From Photobacterium ganghwense (GTDB taxonomy: Bacteria; Pseudomonadota; Gammaproteobacteria; Enterobacterales; Vibrionaceae): a DNA stretch of 64,000 nucleotides. Positions 19,901 to 28,763 of the stretch are shown here, piece by piece. The position numbers were made by a program, and so were the translations under genes. The DNA lies in the NCBI RefSeq assembly GCF_003025595.1, contig NZ_PYMI01000003.1:620001-684000 (forward strand). The letters are read 5' to 3'. Numbering within the stretch: the stretch's first letter is position 1; the number at the start of each line of letters is the position of its first letter. The notes under the pieces were generated by a model. That model ran no database searches, was not told the DNA's origin, and saw only the letters and a program-made list of their open reading frames with translations.

Positions 19901-20059
19901 AGTGAGATTTACCGTGGTCTGGCTGCGGTGATTGTCGGCGGTATGCTGGTCAGTACGCTGTTCACACTGATTCTGCTGCCAGCGTTACTGCGAATGGGGA
20001 AAGGCGTAATGCACGAACGTGACGCGGCGGAACACATGATAAGACGTAACACCTATTAA
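16946..20059 (+). CDS. RND-family efflux pump inner-membrane subunit
   Basis: This 1037-residue transporter of the AcrB/MexB superfamily uses proton motive force to export compounds through a trimeric complex with a membrane-fusion protein and an outer-membrane channel. The layout is standard: TM1 at residues 10-30, a first large periplasmic loop, helices at about 335-500, a second loop, and TM7-12 from about 860. In the proton-relay helix the motif is GMVLDAAIVVLENI, so only one of the two adjacent Asp residues of AcrB is present, as in many non-AcrB RND lineages. The ATG follows AGGA 4 bases upstream. Its partner gene lies downstream rather than upstream. The substrate is unknown and no TolC gene is nearby. 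Confidence 0.88.
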   Translation: MFLTRYAIARPAVIAVAVALTVLFGLLSIRTLPIQLFPDITRPQLAITVYWHAAAAEEMESEVAEPLEQVLQGLSGNKHIFTEAGNGRVEIGLEFELGTDMEKAMIEVISRINQASNLPGDIDGPFLHSGSSNDTLTSLFLQQLPGNNTPIVAYQDMVDSQIKPRLMAIEGVSQVEVNGESDRQVEIRFDPYRLAELGITVPELVQRISAGRDASAGQLDIGRKEYKLRFAGRYSINEFGDMVVAWRDGLPVYLRDLADVEIRRAESRTLRVQNGNPAINMSVNKESGANALEALLRVKAEMQALNDEVLIRNGIQLEMSYDASVFILRALNMVSGNLMFGVFLSVAILWGFIRKARATLIIALSIPVSILLTVCVLKLTGRTLNVISLAGLAFAVGMVLDAAIVVLENIIRLREKQTQQRQTGSEDDLHQREDLAEQGTKQVWSALLASTLTTVAIFLPILMLNDVEGQLFADLAITIAVAVTMSLLVAVTVLPVAASRWLTDSALSDSYVTMWKQMAGMSMRLTATPLRRGLVVMILLALPLGLTRLGMPKMDYLPDVKRDAVDVWFSIAPGIGINTVRDEVMNTMVERLRSYMNGEQEPALKNYYFIMWPGGAVMGVRAVDQNRIKELEALVRDKITVGLPDVEAFARQGSLFGNFGSGKNIDVMLKANDMASLFQSAKEAKALIEKAMPEAQVWVNGSLEFTAPELRLIPNDRRLAEVGWGRGDLPAVIRSLGTGMMLGNFFDGSEQLDMVLLTQKVTSPDELSAIPLATPSGAIVPLGELLRVETVLGPQSIDRIDGKRALVLSVVPDSDMTLESAMEEMQGSVMGQIENILPPGGTVEFYGTADSLKQAINNMLAIFAFALCILLLLLWGLFGALRDALLVILTLPLATVGGVVAIQVMHYLVDQPVDLLTMIGFVILLGLVVNNAILLVHQTRNSEKAGLSRDQAVEDALLRRIRPIFMTTLTSVFGMLPLLLSPATGSEIYRGLAAVIVGGMLVSTLFTLILLPALLRMGKGVMHERDAAEHMIRRNTY

Positions 20060-20385
20060 AAGAGAAGGGGCTCAGCGTCATCACATTTAGCCTGAACCAG
20101 CAGTGGGAAAAACACCACTGGCAGATTGAGCGCTGCGCTCGGTTCCTGAAGCCAGCCAATTTTTATCAATGATGCATTGTCTGGTGAGCTGTTAGGCGAT
20201 GGTAATCAGTGACCTGACCCCAAGAATGCGGCACCAAGGACGGAAAGCGATTTATGAAACACGTAATCAGCACACAATTGGAAGAAAGCCAAAACCACTG
20301 TCGCCAGAGCTTCAGTGTTCGGTATCGCCCAGCCACTTTTTCCCGCCCGGCAGGGCTGGGTTGGTTAAGAAAGTCCCGCCAAACG
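20060..20385. other. Gap between the RND pump and its membrane-fusion gene
   Basis: About 325 bases. The second half (20254-20385) is an open frame continuous with the downstream membrane-fusion gene and may be a coding N-terminal extension. No terminator is visible after the pump gene, so co-transcription remains possible. Confidence 0.4.
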
Positions 20386-21447
20386 ATGAAGTCAAGGTTG
20401 CCCCGGGGTGCCTGGCTGGTCATGGCGTTGGGAGCCATGGGATTAACCGCGTTTTCAGCGCAGGCGGCTAAACCGGTGGCGCTCGCGGTGGTCGAAAAAG
20501 TGCAGAATGCGCCAGTCACCTGGTACAGCGGAACAGTGCGCAGTCAGCAGGAAGCCCGGCTGAGTATGGAAACAACCGGGCGATTAACCCGATTGGTTGA
20601 ATTCGGCCAAACGGTGAAGCAAGGACAAGTGATGGCGGAAGTCAATGCTGATGCACTGGCGCTGGAGCTGAAAATTGCCAAGGTGGCGGCAAAACGGGCT
20701 CAGGCGGTTGTGAGTCATCAGGAAACGGAACTGGTGAGGCTGGATAAGCTGGCGACGCGGCGCAATATCTCTGAAACCGAGCAGGCTACAGCGCGCCATG
20801 AGCTGTCAATTAGCCGTATAGCGCTGGAAAACGCCCGTCTGGAAGTGGATCTCATCGAAGAGAAGCTGGCACGTACCCGATTGGTGGCACCTTTCGACGG
20901 AACGGTAAATGACGTGTTCAAATCGGGCGGGGAATACGTCAATCAAGGGGAAGCGTTGATTCATCTGGTAAATACCCGCCTGCAGGAGATTCGGTTACAA
21001 GTACCCATCGCAGTGACGGAAAAGCTGACAACGGGCACGGCATTGAAAGTGGTTGCCGGCGATCAGCCCCTGACGGCCTCGCTGAACACAAAGAGTGCGG
21101 GTGCAGACTTACGGTCTCGTTTGATTGAAATGCGACTGCACCCGGAGAATGCCTCCTTGACGGTTGGTCAACCGGTGCGCATTGCGATTCCCGGCCAGTT
21201 TGCTGAAGACAGCGTGCTGGTTCCTCGTGATGCCGTGATATCGCAGGCGGGTGGAACGGCGTTGTTTGTTGCCTCCAAAGGGGACGACGACAAAACGACA
21301 GTACGAGAGGTGCCGGTTAATGTGCTTTACAGTCTTGACGGTAAAGTTGCTGTGAAAGGCGAAATCGGCATTGGAAAACAGGTGGTTGTACGCGGAGCCT
21401 CAGGGCTGACGGATGGTCAGCAGGTTGAGGTGATGTCAGGCAGTTGA
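20386..21447 (+). CDS. RND efflux membrane-fusion (periplasmic adaptor) protein
   Basis: An HlyD/AcrA-type adaptor, 353 residues from ATG 20386. It has a signal sequence (MKSRLPRGAWLVMALGAMGL up to a cut near AFSAQA), then lipoyl half-motifs (TGRLTRLVEFGQTVKQGQVM and LVAPFDGTVNDVF) flanking an alpha-helical hairpin of about 85 residues, and a C-terminal beta domain ending at the 21447 stop. ATG 20386 places the signal peptide at the N-terminus. ATG 20254 has a better purine-rich site (GGAAAG) but would add 44 basic residues before it, so the start is unsettled. It presumably works with the RND pump just upstream; the gene order is inverted relative to acrAB. Confidence 0.82.
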   Translation: MKSRLPRGAWLVMALGAMGLTAFSAQAAKPVALAVVEKVQNAPVTWYSGTVRSQQEARLSMETTGRLTRLVEFGQTVKQGQVMAEVNADALALELKIAKVAAKRAQAVVSHQETELVRLDKLATRRNISETEQATARHELSISRIALENARLEVDLIEEKLARTRLVAPFDGTVNDVFKSGGEYVNQGEALIHLVNTRLQEIRLQVPIAVTEKLTTGTALKVVAGDQPLTASLNTKSAGADLRSRLIEMRLHPENASLTVGQPVRIAIPGQFAEDSVLVPRDAVISQAGGTALFVASKGDDDKTTVREVPVNVLYSLDGKVAVKGEIGIGKQVVVRGASGLTDGQQVEVMSGS

Positions 21448-21807
21448 ACAACGATGTGATTTTTTATGCGATTCATGTGAAGGTTTATTTGTTACGTACG
21501 GATGTTGAAATGGTATGCATCACGCTTTTTAGTGAATTGTGTAGCGAAAAATTGTGACAGGAAGAGAAAATTTGGCTCGATTGCTTGTTTTTTGAACACT
21601 CAATAAGGGCTGAACTTTCTCTTTTTTAGTCATAATGTCTGAAAAATCGTCTTTTCAAAGAGTGAGGAATTGCTTGTTAATAAATTGTATGTGCATCGTG
21701 CTGGTGATCACGTTCAATTGAGTGATAAAATAAAAACCTTAACATTTAAGTTACATTCTGCTTATTATACTGACGAAGCATTAACCAAACATACAGGGAG
21801 TTTTTTA
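21448..21807. other. Leader region of the Na+/alanine symporter gene
   Basis: About 360 AT-rich bases. The frame of the symporter extends back to a TTG at 21670, but the residues it adds are hydrophilic and unlike the family, so this is treated as untranslated leader. No riboswitch structure was recognised. Confidence 0.4.
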
Positions 21808-23355
21808 ATGCAGTCGTTAGTAGATTTTCTCAATGGAATAATTTGGAGCCCGGTGCTGATTTATCTATGCTTGGGTGCCGGTTTGTTTTACTCCATCATG
21901 ACCCGCTTTGTGCAGATCCGTCATTTTCGCGAGATGTGGCGCCTGCTGTTATCAGGAAAAAGTTCAGACGAGGGTATTTCCTCTTTTCAAGCACTAGCCG
22001 TTTCTCTTTCTGGACGTGTAGGTACTGGTAACATTGCCGGTGTTGCTGCGGCAATCGGCTTCGGTGGTCCAGGTGCTGTATTCTGGATGTGGGTGGTTGC
22101 CTTCCTTGGCGCTGCGACTGCATATACTGAATCTGCTTTGGCTCAGATCTACAAAGAAAAAGATGAAGAAGGCCAGTTCCGTGGTGGTCCGGCTTACTAC
22201 ATCGAAAAAGCCATGGGGCAGAAATGGTATGCATGGGTGTTTGCTCTGGCAACGATCCTGGCTTGTGGTGTGCTGCTGCCGGGTGTTCAGTCAAACAGTA
22301 TCGGTAATGCGATTGAAACTGCCTTTGGCAGCGGCCCGATGATTGATACCACGATTGGTACTATCAGCTTGGCGAAAATCATGACGGGTACGTTTGTGTC
22401 TGTGATTCTGGCTTTCATCATCTTCGGTGGTGTGAAGCGTATCGCGCACTTTACCCAGATTGTGGTTCCGTTCATGGCGCTGACTTACATCATCGTTGCG
22501 TTCGTTATCATCCTGCTGAACATTGACATGGTTCCAACGGTTATCAGCATGATCGTCGGTGACGCATTCACACCAATGGCCGGCTTCGGTGCGGCAATCG
22601 GGTGGGGTGTTAAACGTGGTGTTTACTCGAACGAAGCCGGTCAGGGAACAGGTCCACATGCCGCTGCGGCTGCGGATGTTCAGCACCCTGCACAACAAGG
22701 TCTGGTTCAGTCGTTCTCTATCTACATCGATACACTGCTGGTTTGTTCTGCAACGGCGTTCATGATCATCATCACTGGTGCTTACAACGTACACGGCAGT
22801 GAAGAAGGCATGTTCCTGATTCAGAACCTGGCGGCAGATATCGGCGCGAACGGTCCAATGTTTACTCAGCTGGCAATTGAAAACTCAATGCCTGGTTTCG
22901 GTAAACCATTCATCGCCTTTGCACTGTTCTTCTTCTCATTCACCACGATCCTGGCTTACTACTACATTGCGGAAACCAACATTGCTTACATCCGCCGTAC
23001 AGTGAAAGTTCCGGGTATGATGTTTGCTCTTAAAATCGTACTGACCGTTGCGGTGTTCTACGGTACGGTGAAAACAGCAAACCTTGCGTGGGCAATGGGT
23101 GATGTGGGTGTAGGCCTGATGGCATGGCTGAACATTGTCGGTATCCTGATTATCTTCTTCATGGCTAAACCAGCGCTGATTGCTCTGAAAGACTATGAAG
23201 TACAGCAGAAAGCCGGTGTGAAAGATTTCACTTTCAACCCTGTTCAGCTGGGCATCAAGAATGCGGATTACTGGGAAGAGCGTTGTAAAGAGCAGAACAC
23301 TGCCACTGAAGCAGCCACAGAGCTGGATGGTGAGCAGGTTAAGCCAACGGCGTAA
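21808..23355 (+). CDS. Sodium:alanine (AGCS family) symporter
   Basis: The 515-residue inner-membrane protein belongs to the alanine or glycine:cation symporter family. It begins MQSLVDFLNGIIWSPVLIYL and carries the family-specific stretch SLSGRVGTGNIAGVAAAI followed by GGPGAVFWMW. It also has the FGAAIGWGVKRGVYSNEAGQ region and about 10-11 membrane helices. ATG 21808 is chosen because AGGGAG lies 8 bases upstream. Codon use is strongly biased toward the set seen in zwf and fusA, implying high expression. The hydrophilic C-terminal tail (about 490-515) is Glu/Thr-rich. It imports alanine (or glycine) with Na+, in keeping with a marine Na+ economy. Confidence 0.93.
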   Translation: MQSLVDFLNGIIWSPVLIYLCLGAGLFYSIMTRFVQIRHFREMWRLLLSGKSSDEGISSFQALAVSLSGRVGTGNIAGVAAAIGFGGPGAVFWMWVVAFLGAATAYTESALAQIYKEKDEEGQFRGGPAYYIEKAMGQKWYAWVFALATILACGVLLPGVQSNSIGNAIETAFGSGPMIDTTIGTISLAKIMTGTFVSVILAFIIFGGVKRIAHFTQIVVPFMALTYIIVAFVIILLNIDMVPTVISMIVGDAFTPMAGFGAAIGWGVKRGVYSNEAGQGTGPHAAAAADVQHPAQQGLVQSFSIYIDTLLVCSATAFMIIITGAYNVHGSEEGMFLIQNLAADIGANGPMFTQLAIENSMPGFGKPFIAFALFFFSFTTILAYYYIAETNIAYIRRTVKVPGMMFALKIVLTVAVFYGTVKTANLAWAMGDVGVGLMAWLNIVGILIIFFMAKPALIALKDYEVQQKAGVKDFTFNPVQLGIKNADYWEERCKEQNTATEAATELDGEQVKPTA

Positions 23356-23385
23356 CCCACTGAAAATTTGACAGACAACGTCACT

Positions 23386-23412
23386 AAAAGGCCAGCGAAA
23401 GCTGGCCTTTTT
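23386..23412 (+). terminator. Intrinsic terminator after the alanine symporter gene
   Basis: Stem AAAGGCCAGC/GCTGGCCTTT with a GAAA tetraloop, then TTC-rich bases. Confidence 0.92.
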
Positions 23413-23538
23413 CTTTGGTTCACTGACAGAAGAGCTAGTCGGTCAGGCTGCGTTGCTCGTGACTGAAGAGACACGACCAGTTGCACATCTTATATGATTA
23501 ATATACATTACATTTATAAAACGTATTCAAGGTGTATC

Positions 23539-23745
23539 ATGGGAATTGTGAAAATTTCAGATGAGCTGCATGAAGAGATCCGTAAAGCCAGTACGGTGAT
23601 GGCGCGCTCTATCAATGCCCAGGCTGAGTTCTGGATCAAAATGGGTATGCTGGCTGAGATGAATCCGGGCCTGACTTATAATGAGTTGGTTCGTCAGCTA
23701 CTGGCCAGCCAAGACGTGAATCTGGCAGGTGTCGTTAATGAATAA
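23539..23745 (+). CDS. ParD-like small protein (antitoxin-type fold)
   Basis: This 68-residue protein (MGIVKISDELHEEIRKAS..SINAQAEFWIKMGMLAEMNPGLTYNEL) resembles the ParD-like family, predicted ribbon-helix-helix DNA-binding proteins related to antitoxins. The ATG at 23539 has AAGGTG 5 bases upstream; an earlier in-frame ATG at 23494 has no ribosome site. Its stop overlaps the map start (ATG 23738, stop 23743-23745), so the two are translationally coupled. No toxin of the ParE/RelE type is present; the partner is methionine aminopeptidase. It may regulate its own operon. Confidence 0.72.
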   Translation: MGIVKISDELHEEIRKASTVMARSINAQAEFWIKMGMLAEMNPGLTYNELVRQLLASQDVNLAGVVNE

Positions 23746-24514
23746 TGTCACGATCAAAACAGCGCAAGAAGCGGAGCTGATGCGTGAGTCCGGCCGTTTG
23801 CTGGCGCAAGTGTTTGCGATGCTGGATGACTATATCCAGCCGGGCATTACGACCATGGACATTAATAATGTTGTCGAGCGCTTCATTACCGATGAACTGA
23901 AAGCCCGGCCTGCCAGCAAAGGGCAGTACGGTTATGAGTATTCGCTGAATACTTCGATCAACGAAGTTGTGTGCCATGGTGTTCCCAGTGAGCGGAAAAA
24001 GCTGGCCAGTAAAGACATCATTAACGTCGACATAACACTGGAAAAGAATGGCTTTATTGCAGATTCCAGCACCACCTATGTCATGCCTGATGCGACGCCG
24101 ATAGCAAAAGCGCTGGTGAAAACCACGTATGAAGCGATGTGGGAAGGGATCAAAGTCGTGAAACCGGGTGCCCGACTGGGAGATGTCGGCCACGCTATCC
24201 AGCAACATGCTGAAAAACAGGGTTACAGCGTGGTACGCGAATATTGCGGTCATGGCATTGGCCGTGAAATGCATGAAGACCCGCAAGTTCTGCACTACGG
24301 GCTGCCAAATACCGGGCTGGTCTTGCAGGAAGGGATGACCTTTACGATTGAACCGATGATCAATGCCGGGACAGAAAAAACCAAAACGAAAAAAGACGGC
24401 TGGACGGTGATTACACGCGATAAGAAGCTGTCGGCGCAGTTTGAACACACGGTGCTGGTAACGGCTGACGGGTATGAAGTGCTAACCTTGCGTGCACACG
24501 AACAGCAGGGCTGA
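23738..24514 (+). CDS. map: Methionine aminopeptidase, type I
   Basis: This 258-residue metallopeptidase removes the initiator Met from nascent proteins. The five metal ligands of the family can be placed: Asp in NVDITLEKNGF, Asp in IADSST, His in CGHGIGREMHE, Glu in FTIEPMI and Glu in QFEHTVLV. ATG 23738 with AGGTG upstream is preferred over the GTG at 23729. It is coupled to the ParD-like gene instead of lying near rpsB/glnD, so it is probably a second, accessory Map. The intrinsic terminator at 24551-24580 follows. Confidence 0.94.
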   Translation: MNNVTIKTAQEAELMRESGRLLAQVFAMLDDYIQPGITTMDINNVVERFITDELKARPASKGQYGYEYSLNTSINEVVCHGVPSERKKLASKDIINVDITLEKNGFIADSSTTYVMPDATPIAKALVKTTYEAMWEGIKVVKPGARLGDVGHAIQQHAEKQGYSVVREYCGHGIGREMHEDPQVLHYGLPNTGLVLQEGMTFTIEPMINAGTEKTKTKKDGWTVITRDKKLSAQFEHTVLVTADGYEVLTLRAHEQQG

Positions 24515-24550
24515 CGTCTGCTTCAAGATGAGTTGAGAGCACGCCCGATA

Positions 24551-24580
24551 AAAAAGCCACGGCAGATGCCGTGGCTTTTT
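24551..24580. terminator. Bidirectional terminator between map and the chemoreceptor gene
   Basis: The stem AAAAAGCCACGGC/GCCGTGGCTTTTT with a short AGAT loop serves both convergent genes. Confidence 0.92.
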
Positions 24581-24605
24581 GTTACGTGAAAAACAATACG
24601 GGTAC

Positions 24606-26504
24606 TCAGACGATAAATTTGTTCATGACATCGTCCTGTTCACGAACCCTGCTTATTTGCTCGCCCATGGCTTTGTTGGTGTCTTCCGCCGCGTTGGCCA
24701 CCTGCACCGACAGCTCTTTGATATTTAAAGTGTTGGTGTTGATTTCTTCTGCGACCAGGCTCTGCTCTTCGGCAGCAGAAGCGATTTGCAGGTTCATATC
24801 ATTGATCTGTTGAATCGCCGTACTGATACGAATCAGTGCCTCGTCGGCCTCGTTAGATTTCACGACCGTTTCGGCTGCTGTCTCTTTACTCAGTCCCATG
24901 ACTTCAGCCGCTGAACTGGCACCGCTTTGCAGCTGTTCAATCATCTGGCGGATTTCAGTGGTCGATTCCTGCGTACGCTTGGCTAGGGTGCGAACTTCAT
25001 CTGCCACGACGGCGAAACCACGACCGGATTCACCAGCGCGGGCGGCTTCAATGGCGGCATTCAGCGCTAGCAGGTTGGTTTGATCCGCAATCTCATTAAT
25101 GACTTTCAGGATTTTCTCGATATTGCCGGTCGATACTTCAAGCTGACGGACCACTTCAACGGCCTGATCGATCTGGCTGGACAGCGCCGAAATGGCTTCT
25201 GCCGTGTGGGATACGACCTGGCTGCCGTCTTTCACTGCTTCATCGGCTTGCTGTGCGGCAGTCGCTGCGTTCTGAGCATTGCTGGCGACTTCAACCGACG
25301 AGGTTGCCATTTCGTGCATTGCGGTGGCCAGTTGATCCAGCTCTCTGAGCTGAATGGACATCGCTTCTGCGGATTCCTGTGCACCGCTTGCTGACTGCTC
25401 GGTCCCGGTCAGAATCTCACGGCTGAGCGATTTAGACTGGAGGATCAGTGTCTGCAATTTCTCGGTGAACGCATTGAAGCCGGTTGCCAGCTCAGCAAAT
25501 TCGGCGTCAGTGTTCGTATCCAGACGGCGGGTCAGATCACCGTGACCGGAGGCGACATCCTGGATCGCAGCGTTAAGTTCACGCAACGGTTTCATCAGGA
25601 TCTTGATCAACAGCAACAGGGCAATGATCCCGGCGATCAACGACACAACGGAATAAATCATAGCTTCATTTTTAAGGGCATTGACTGCCGCGAATGCCTG
25701 GTCTTCATCCAGCAGGGCACCGATGTACCAGTCCTGACCATTAATCTGGGTAAAGGACAGCACCATTGATTGCCCGTTCATGTCGAAGCGTTGTGCATCA
25801 CCGGAAATCTGGTGAGTACCCAGAAAATCGCCCATTGGTTTGCCGTTCAGTTTGGCATCCGGGTGCGCAATCACTGTGCCGGCTTTATCGACAATGAACA
25901 GGTAACCGGCATCAAACAATGATACCTGATTAACCAGACTGGCCAGATCGCTCAGGCTCATGTCAAAGAAAATCGAACCTTCGAACTGTCCCTGATGAAT
26001 CATCGGGCTGGCAATCGAGACCAGAATCTCATTGGAAACTGCATCGGAATACGGTGCGGTCACGATCAGTTTTCTGGCCTGCTTACTTTCGATATACCAG
26101 GGGCGGGCACGTGGCTCCCAACCTGCGCCGGGATCCCAGCTTGGATCGTTACTGGTGAAACTTCCGTCTTGCTCGAAACCGAGGCCGGTCAGAAGAAAAG
26201 CGTCTCTGACAACAGGCTGGTCAATCACAGTGTGAATGTTTTCACTGGTGAGATCCTGACTGACCAGACTGGTCACATAGCTTGCCAGTGAAAGACTGCT
26301 GGTGAGTTTGGCATCCACTGTGTTGCTCATCCCAGTGATGATTTCATCCATGCTGCGCATGACCAGTGTCTGAATATGGTTTTTGGTAGTGAAATATTGA
26401 TTCGTGGACAGCAGCGACAATGCAGCCAGCATAATTGCTGAGGCTGTCGCGACCACTTTATGACTGAACTTCATTAGATCCCTCAAAAGCGCAGATAAAT
26501 GCAT
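24606..26504 (-). CDS. Methyl-accepting chemotaxis protein with double-Cache sensor
   Basis: This 632-residue chemoreceptor has TM1 near residues 15-35 ([16 protein letters not shown]), a periplasmic region of about 240 residues with the dCache_1 look ([33 protein letters not shown]), and TM2 near 283-305. A HAMP domain at about 305-360 and a long signalling coiled coil follow. The conserved hairpin tip reads [20 protein letters not shown] and is intact. There is no C-terminal NWETF-like pentapeptide. It would relay ligand binding to CheA/Che[13 protein letters not shown] dCache pockets often bind amino acids or amines, so an amino-acid attractant is plausible but unproven. It is monocistronic. 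Confidence 0.92.
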   Translation of the reverse strand: MHLSALLRDLMKFSHKVVATASAIMLAALSLLSTNQYFTTKNHIQTLVMRSMDEIITGMSNTVDAKLTSSLSLASYVTSLVSQDLTSENIHTVIDQPVVRDAFLLTGLGFEQDGSFTSNDPSWDPGAGWEPRARPWYIESKQARKLIVTAPYSDAVSNEILVSIASPMIHQGQFEGSIFFDMSLSDLASLVNQVSLFDAGYLFIVDKAGTVIAHPDAKLNGKPMGDFLGTHQISGDAQRFDMNGQSMVLSFTQINGQDWYIGALLDEDQAFAAVNALKNEAMIYSVVSLIAGIIALLLLIKILMKPLRELNAAIQDVASGHGDLTRRLDTNTDAEFAELATGFNAFTEKLQTLILQSKSLSREILTGTEQSASGAQESAEAMSIQLRELDQLATAMHEMATSSVEVASNAQNAATAAQQADEAVKDGSQVVSHTAEAISALSSQIDQAVEVVRQLEVSTGNIEKILKVINEIADQTNLLALNAAIEAARAGESGRGFAVVADEVRTLAKRTQESTTEIRQMIEQLQSGASSAAEVMGLSKETAAETVVKSNEADEALIRISTAIQQINDMNLQIASAAEEQSLVAEEINTNTLNIKELSVQVANAAEDTNKAMGEQISRVREQDDVMNKFIV

Positions 26505-27059
26505 GTGCTAAGCATTGTGTCGGCCTGGTAATAAAATTGTTAATATCGCTTTTCGGAATATGTGATCTAGATCTTGATTTTAACGGCGTATTTTCACCTC
26601 AGTCTCGATACGCACAGCATTTGTGTTTGGTGCTGATATGTAACAAAGTGATTCGTGGTTGTTTTTTGACCTGTTATGGGATTTTGTCAGGCGTGGCTAT
26701 TTGACCATAACATGGGCAACTTTTGGCACTGTCATGGTTGATGAATGCCCAGGATTGTTATGTGTATTGTTTTATATCTCATATTTTGCAATCCACTGTA
26801 TTCCGTGCTTGGTGAATGGTGAGCTGTCGCTCATAGTGTGGTTCGTGAAGCAACTCGCGGGCTGATGCTGAACGTGGACAATAAAAGTGCTGGACAACGA
26901 ACGTGTGGCAATCAAACTTGCTGACGCCTTTTTCCCATATGTCCAGAGACAAGAAATCAACCGAAATCCAAGCGGCTAAATCCGGTTAAGGACAGTTAAG
27001 TCAGCCCCAAGCAGAGTTAAAGCCAGTAAAACCAATTAAAGTCAGTAAAAGGAAGGGAC
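26505..27059. other. Intergenic region between divergent chemoreceptor and PfpI-family genes
   Basis: About 555 bases with no supported gene. A 68-codon frame at 26659-26865 is hydrophobic but has no ribosome site or family. Just before the PfpI start, two 15-base near-copies TTAAAG(C/T)CAGTAAAA lie at 27017-27031 and 27036-27050. A TTTTCGGAATAT element at about 26549-26560 resembles elements in the taurine promoters but is unsupported here. Confidence 0.45.
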
Positions 27060-27617
27060 ATGTACCAGATTGCCATCGTCATTTTTGATGATTTTACGGA
27101 TGTTGATTTTTTTCTGATGCGAGATGTTCTCGGCCGTTCACAGAAAGACTGGACGGTGAGCGTGCTTGGCACAAAACCTCAGCATCATTCTGCGTTGGGT
27201 ATGGCGGTCAAAACAGACGGGCCACTTGATGACGCTAACAAGGCTGACGTGGTGCTGTTTACCAGTGGTTACAAAGGTGTCCCTGCCGCTTTGGCGGATG
27301 AGGCATTTCTGTCTGCCTTCCGTCTGGATCCGAAACGTCAGTTGATCGGCTCAATTTGCGCGGGAGCCTATATTTTGCAGGCTTTAGGATTACTGGACGG
27401 GATACAGGCCACCACACATCCGGATGCCAAGGCGGGCCTTGTGAAATTGGGCGTGGATGTGCTGGATAAACCGCTGGTGGTGGAGGGCAATATTGCAACA
27501 GCTGGTGGCTGTTTGTCTTCAATGTACCTGACCGGCTGGATAGCAGAACGCTTGTATGATGCAGATAAACGCCGTGAAGTGCAGCGTCAGCTGATCCCGG
27601 CTGGCCAACAAGCGTAG
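27060..27617 (+). CDS. DJ-1/PfpI family protein
   Basis: The 185-residue protein has the DJ-1/PfpI class I glutamine amidotransferase-like fold. It starts YQIAIVIFDDFTDVDFF and has a nucleophile elbow IGSICAGAYIL with Cys100. A following THPDAK and ATAGGCLSSMYL complete the family pattern. Members include isonitrile hydratases, glyoxalase/deglycase-like enzymes and the sensing domains of AraC regulators; no DNA-binding domain is attached here. The ribosome site AAAAGGAAGG sits 5 bases upstream. It is monocistronic. The exact reaction is unknown. Confidence 0.85.
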   Translation: MYQIAIVIFDDFTDVDFFLMRDVLGRSQKDWTVSVLGTKPQHHSALGMAVKTDGPLDDANKADVVLFTSGYKGVPAALADEAFLSAFRLDPKRQLIGSICAGAYILQALGLLDGIQATTHPDAKAGLVKLGVDVLDKPLVVEGNIATAGGCLSSMYLTGWIAERLYDADKRREVQRQLIPAGQQA

Positions 27618-27695
27618 TTTGAGGCACTGATAGCCGGGACGATTGCTGAGGCGATACCAGCTGTTATTGACTAGTTGCCTGAGCAGGTGCTGACT

Positions 27696-27769
27696 CCAAA
27701 GCCAAAGCCAAAGCCAAAGCCAAAGCCAAAGCCAAAGCCAAAGCCAAAGCCAAAGCCAAAGCCAAAGCC
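27696..27769. repeat. Hexanucleotide array (CCAAAG)12
   Basis: Twelve perfect CCAAAG units (27696-27767) followed by CC. On the plus strand one frame reads Lys-Pro repeats within a short stop-bounded frame (TTG 27675 to TAA 27798-27800); the minus strand reads Gly-Phe repeats. Neither frame has a ribosome site, so the array is treated as non-coding. It lies between the PfpI gene and the convergent iclR-type gene. Confidence 0.95.
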
Positions 27770-27880
27770 GAGGATTGACCTGGCGGCTGAATATGCGTAA
27801 TCCAAGCCCGAACTGACTATTCCTTCGGGGCTGGATATGATTGGGGCTGGATCATACGTGCTTGGCAGCACGACGCATAT

Positions 27881-28708
27881 TCAATCGCTATCTAAAATGG
27901 AATCCGGCCAGCTTTCAGCTTCGATTTTTGCCAGCGCATCCGCCGCACGTTGCAACGCGGGCAAGAAATTCAGGGCTTGATCCGGCTTTAAGCGCATAAT
28001 GGGGGCTTGTATCGCAATCCCTAGATTTGAGCGCCCGGATGTTGCTGGCACTAGTACCGCCACACAGAATAAGCCCGGTAAAAACTCTTCATTATCGGTA
28101 GCAAAACCGTTCCGTTTTATGTGTTCAAGTTCGGTTTCCAGCGCATCAAAATCCGAGATGGTTTTCTCCGTGTATTGGGTCAGCTCAACATTTTTGAGCA
28201 GACGTCGTCGCTGTGACGGGGTCATGTTGGCCAGAAATAATTTGCCCGTGGCCGAACAATGAACCGGCACGCGAGAGCCCGGGTGCAGGTAAAACCGCAG
28301 CGGAGCTTCTGTTTCAACCCGATCGACATAAATGACCTCACCACCTGACAGGGCGGTAAGGTTACAGCTTTCACCCACTTCTTCTTTCAGCTTACGCAGC
28401 ACAGCATGGCGTGCGCTGTGAGTGGTGCTGTTCAGCAGTAACCGCTCAGCAAGGCGACGCAGTCTTACACCTGAACTGTAGTGTCGCTCATCACCATCAC
28501 GCTGAATAATGCCGGCATTTTCCAGTTGCTGAAGCATCCGGTGCAGGGTCGGCTTGGGCAGCCCTGTTTCCTCGACCAGTTTCTGCAGAGAGAAAAATTC
28601 ATCCTTCTCAGCAATGACTTCCAGTAGAGAAAACAGGCGCAGCGTCGGGGTGTCTCCCTCCACACGCGCTGGTGTCAGGGTCGGTTTATCTTTCACTGTA
28701 CTCGTCAT
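27881..28708 (-). CDS. IclR-family transcriptional regulator (probable taurine-island regulator)
   Basis: This 275-residue protein has an N-terminal winged helix at about residues 22-85 (LRLFSLLEVIAEKDEFFSL, then ETGLPKPTLHRMLQQLENAG). It has a C-terminal IclR effector domain with CNLTALSGGEVIYVDRVE, PVHCSATGKLFLA and LGIAIQAP. It is transcribed divergently from pta across a 174-base gap that carries an inverted repeat (28764-28807). Taurine clusters of alphaproteobacteria usually use a MocR-type TauR, so an IclR-type regulator is a different solution. Regulation of pta, xsc, tauX and tauK is inferred from position and from IclR-like palindromes at those promoters. Confidence 0.88.
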   Translation of the reverse strand: MTSTVKDKPTLTPARVEGDTPTLRLFSLLEVIAEKDEFFSLQKLVEETGLPKPTLHRMLQQLENAGIIQRDGDERHYSSGVRLRRLAERLLLNSTTHSARHAVLRKLKEEVGESCNLTALSGGEVIYVDRVETEAPLRFYLHPGSRVPVHCSATGKLFLANMTPSQRRRLLKNVELTQYTEKTISDFDALETELEHIKRNGFATDNEEFLPGLFCVAVLVPATSGRSNLGIAIQAPIMRLKPDQALNFLPALQRAADALAKIEAESWPDSILDSD

Positions 28709-28763
28709 ATTGCTTTGATTTCCTTATGTATCCTAAATACATAATAGCAATTATACCGTTTTT

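Noticed and set aside
21670..21807. TTG-initiated N-terminal extension of the alanine symporter
   Set aside because: The ATG at 21808 has a strong AGGGAG site and matches the family N-terminus.
26659..26865. 68-codon hydrophobic frame between the chemoreceptor and PfpI genes
   Set aside because: No ribosome site and no family resemblance; Cys-rich composition looks accidental.
27671..27871. Minus-strand frame encoding a Gly-Phe repeat protein, and plus-strand Lys-Pro frame
   Set aside because: Both arise from the CCAAAG array; neither has a ribosome site or a recognisable domain, and the repeat unit of 6 bases keeps any frame open.
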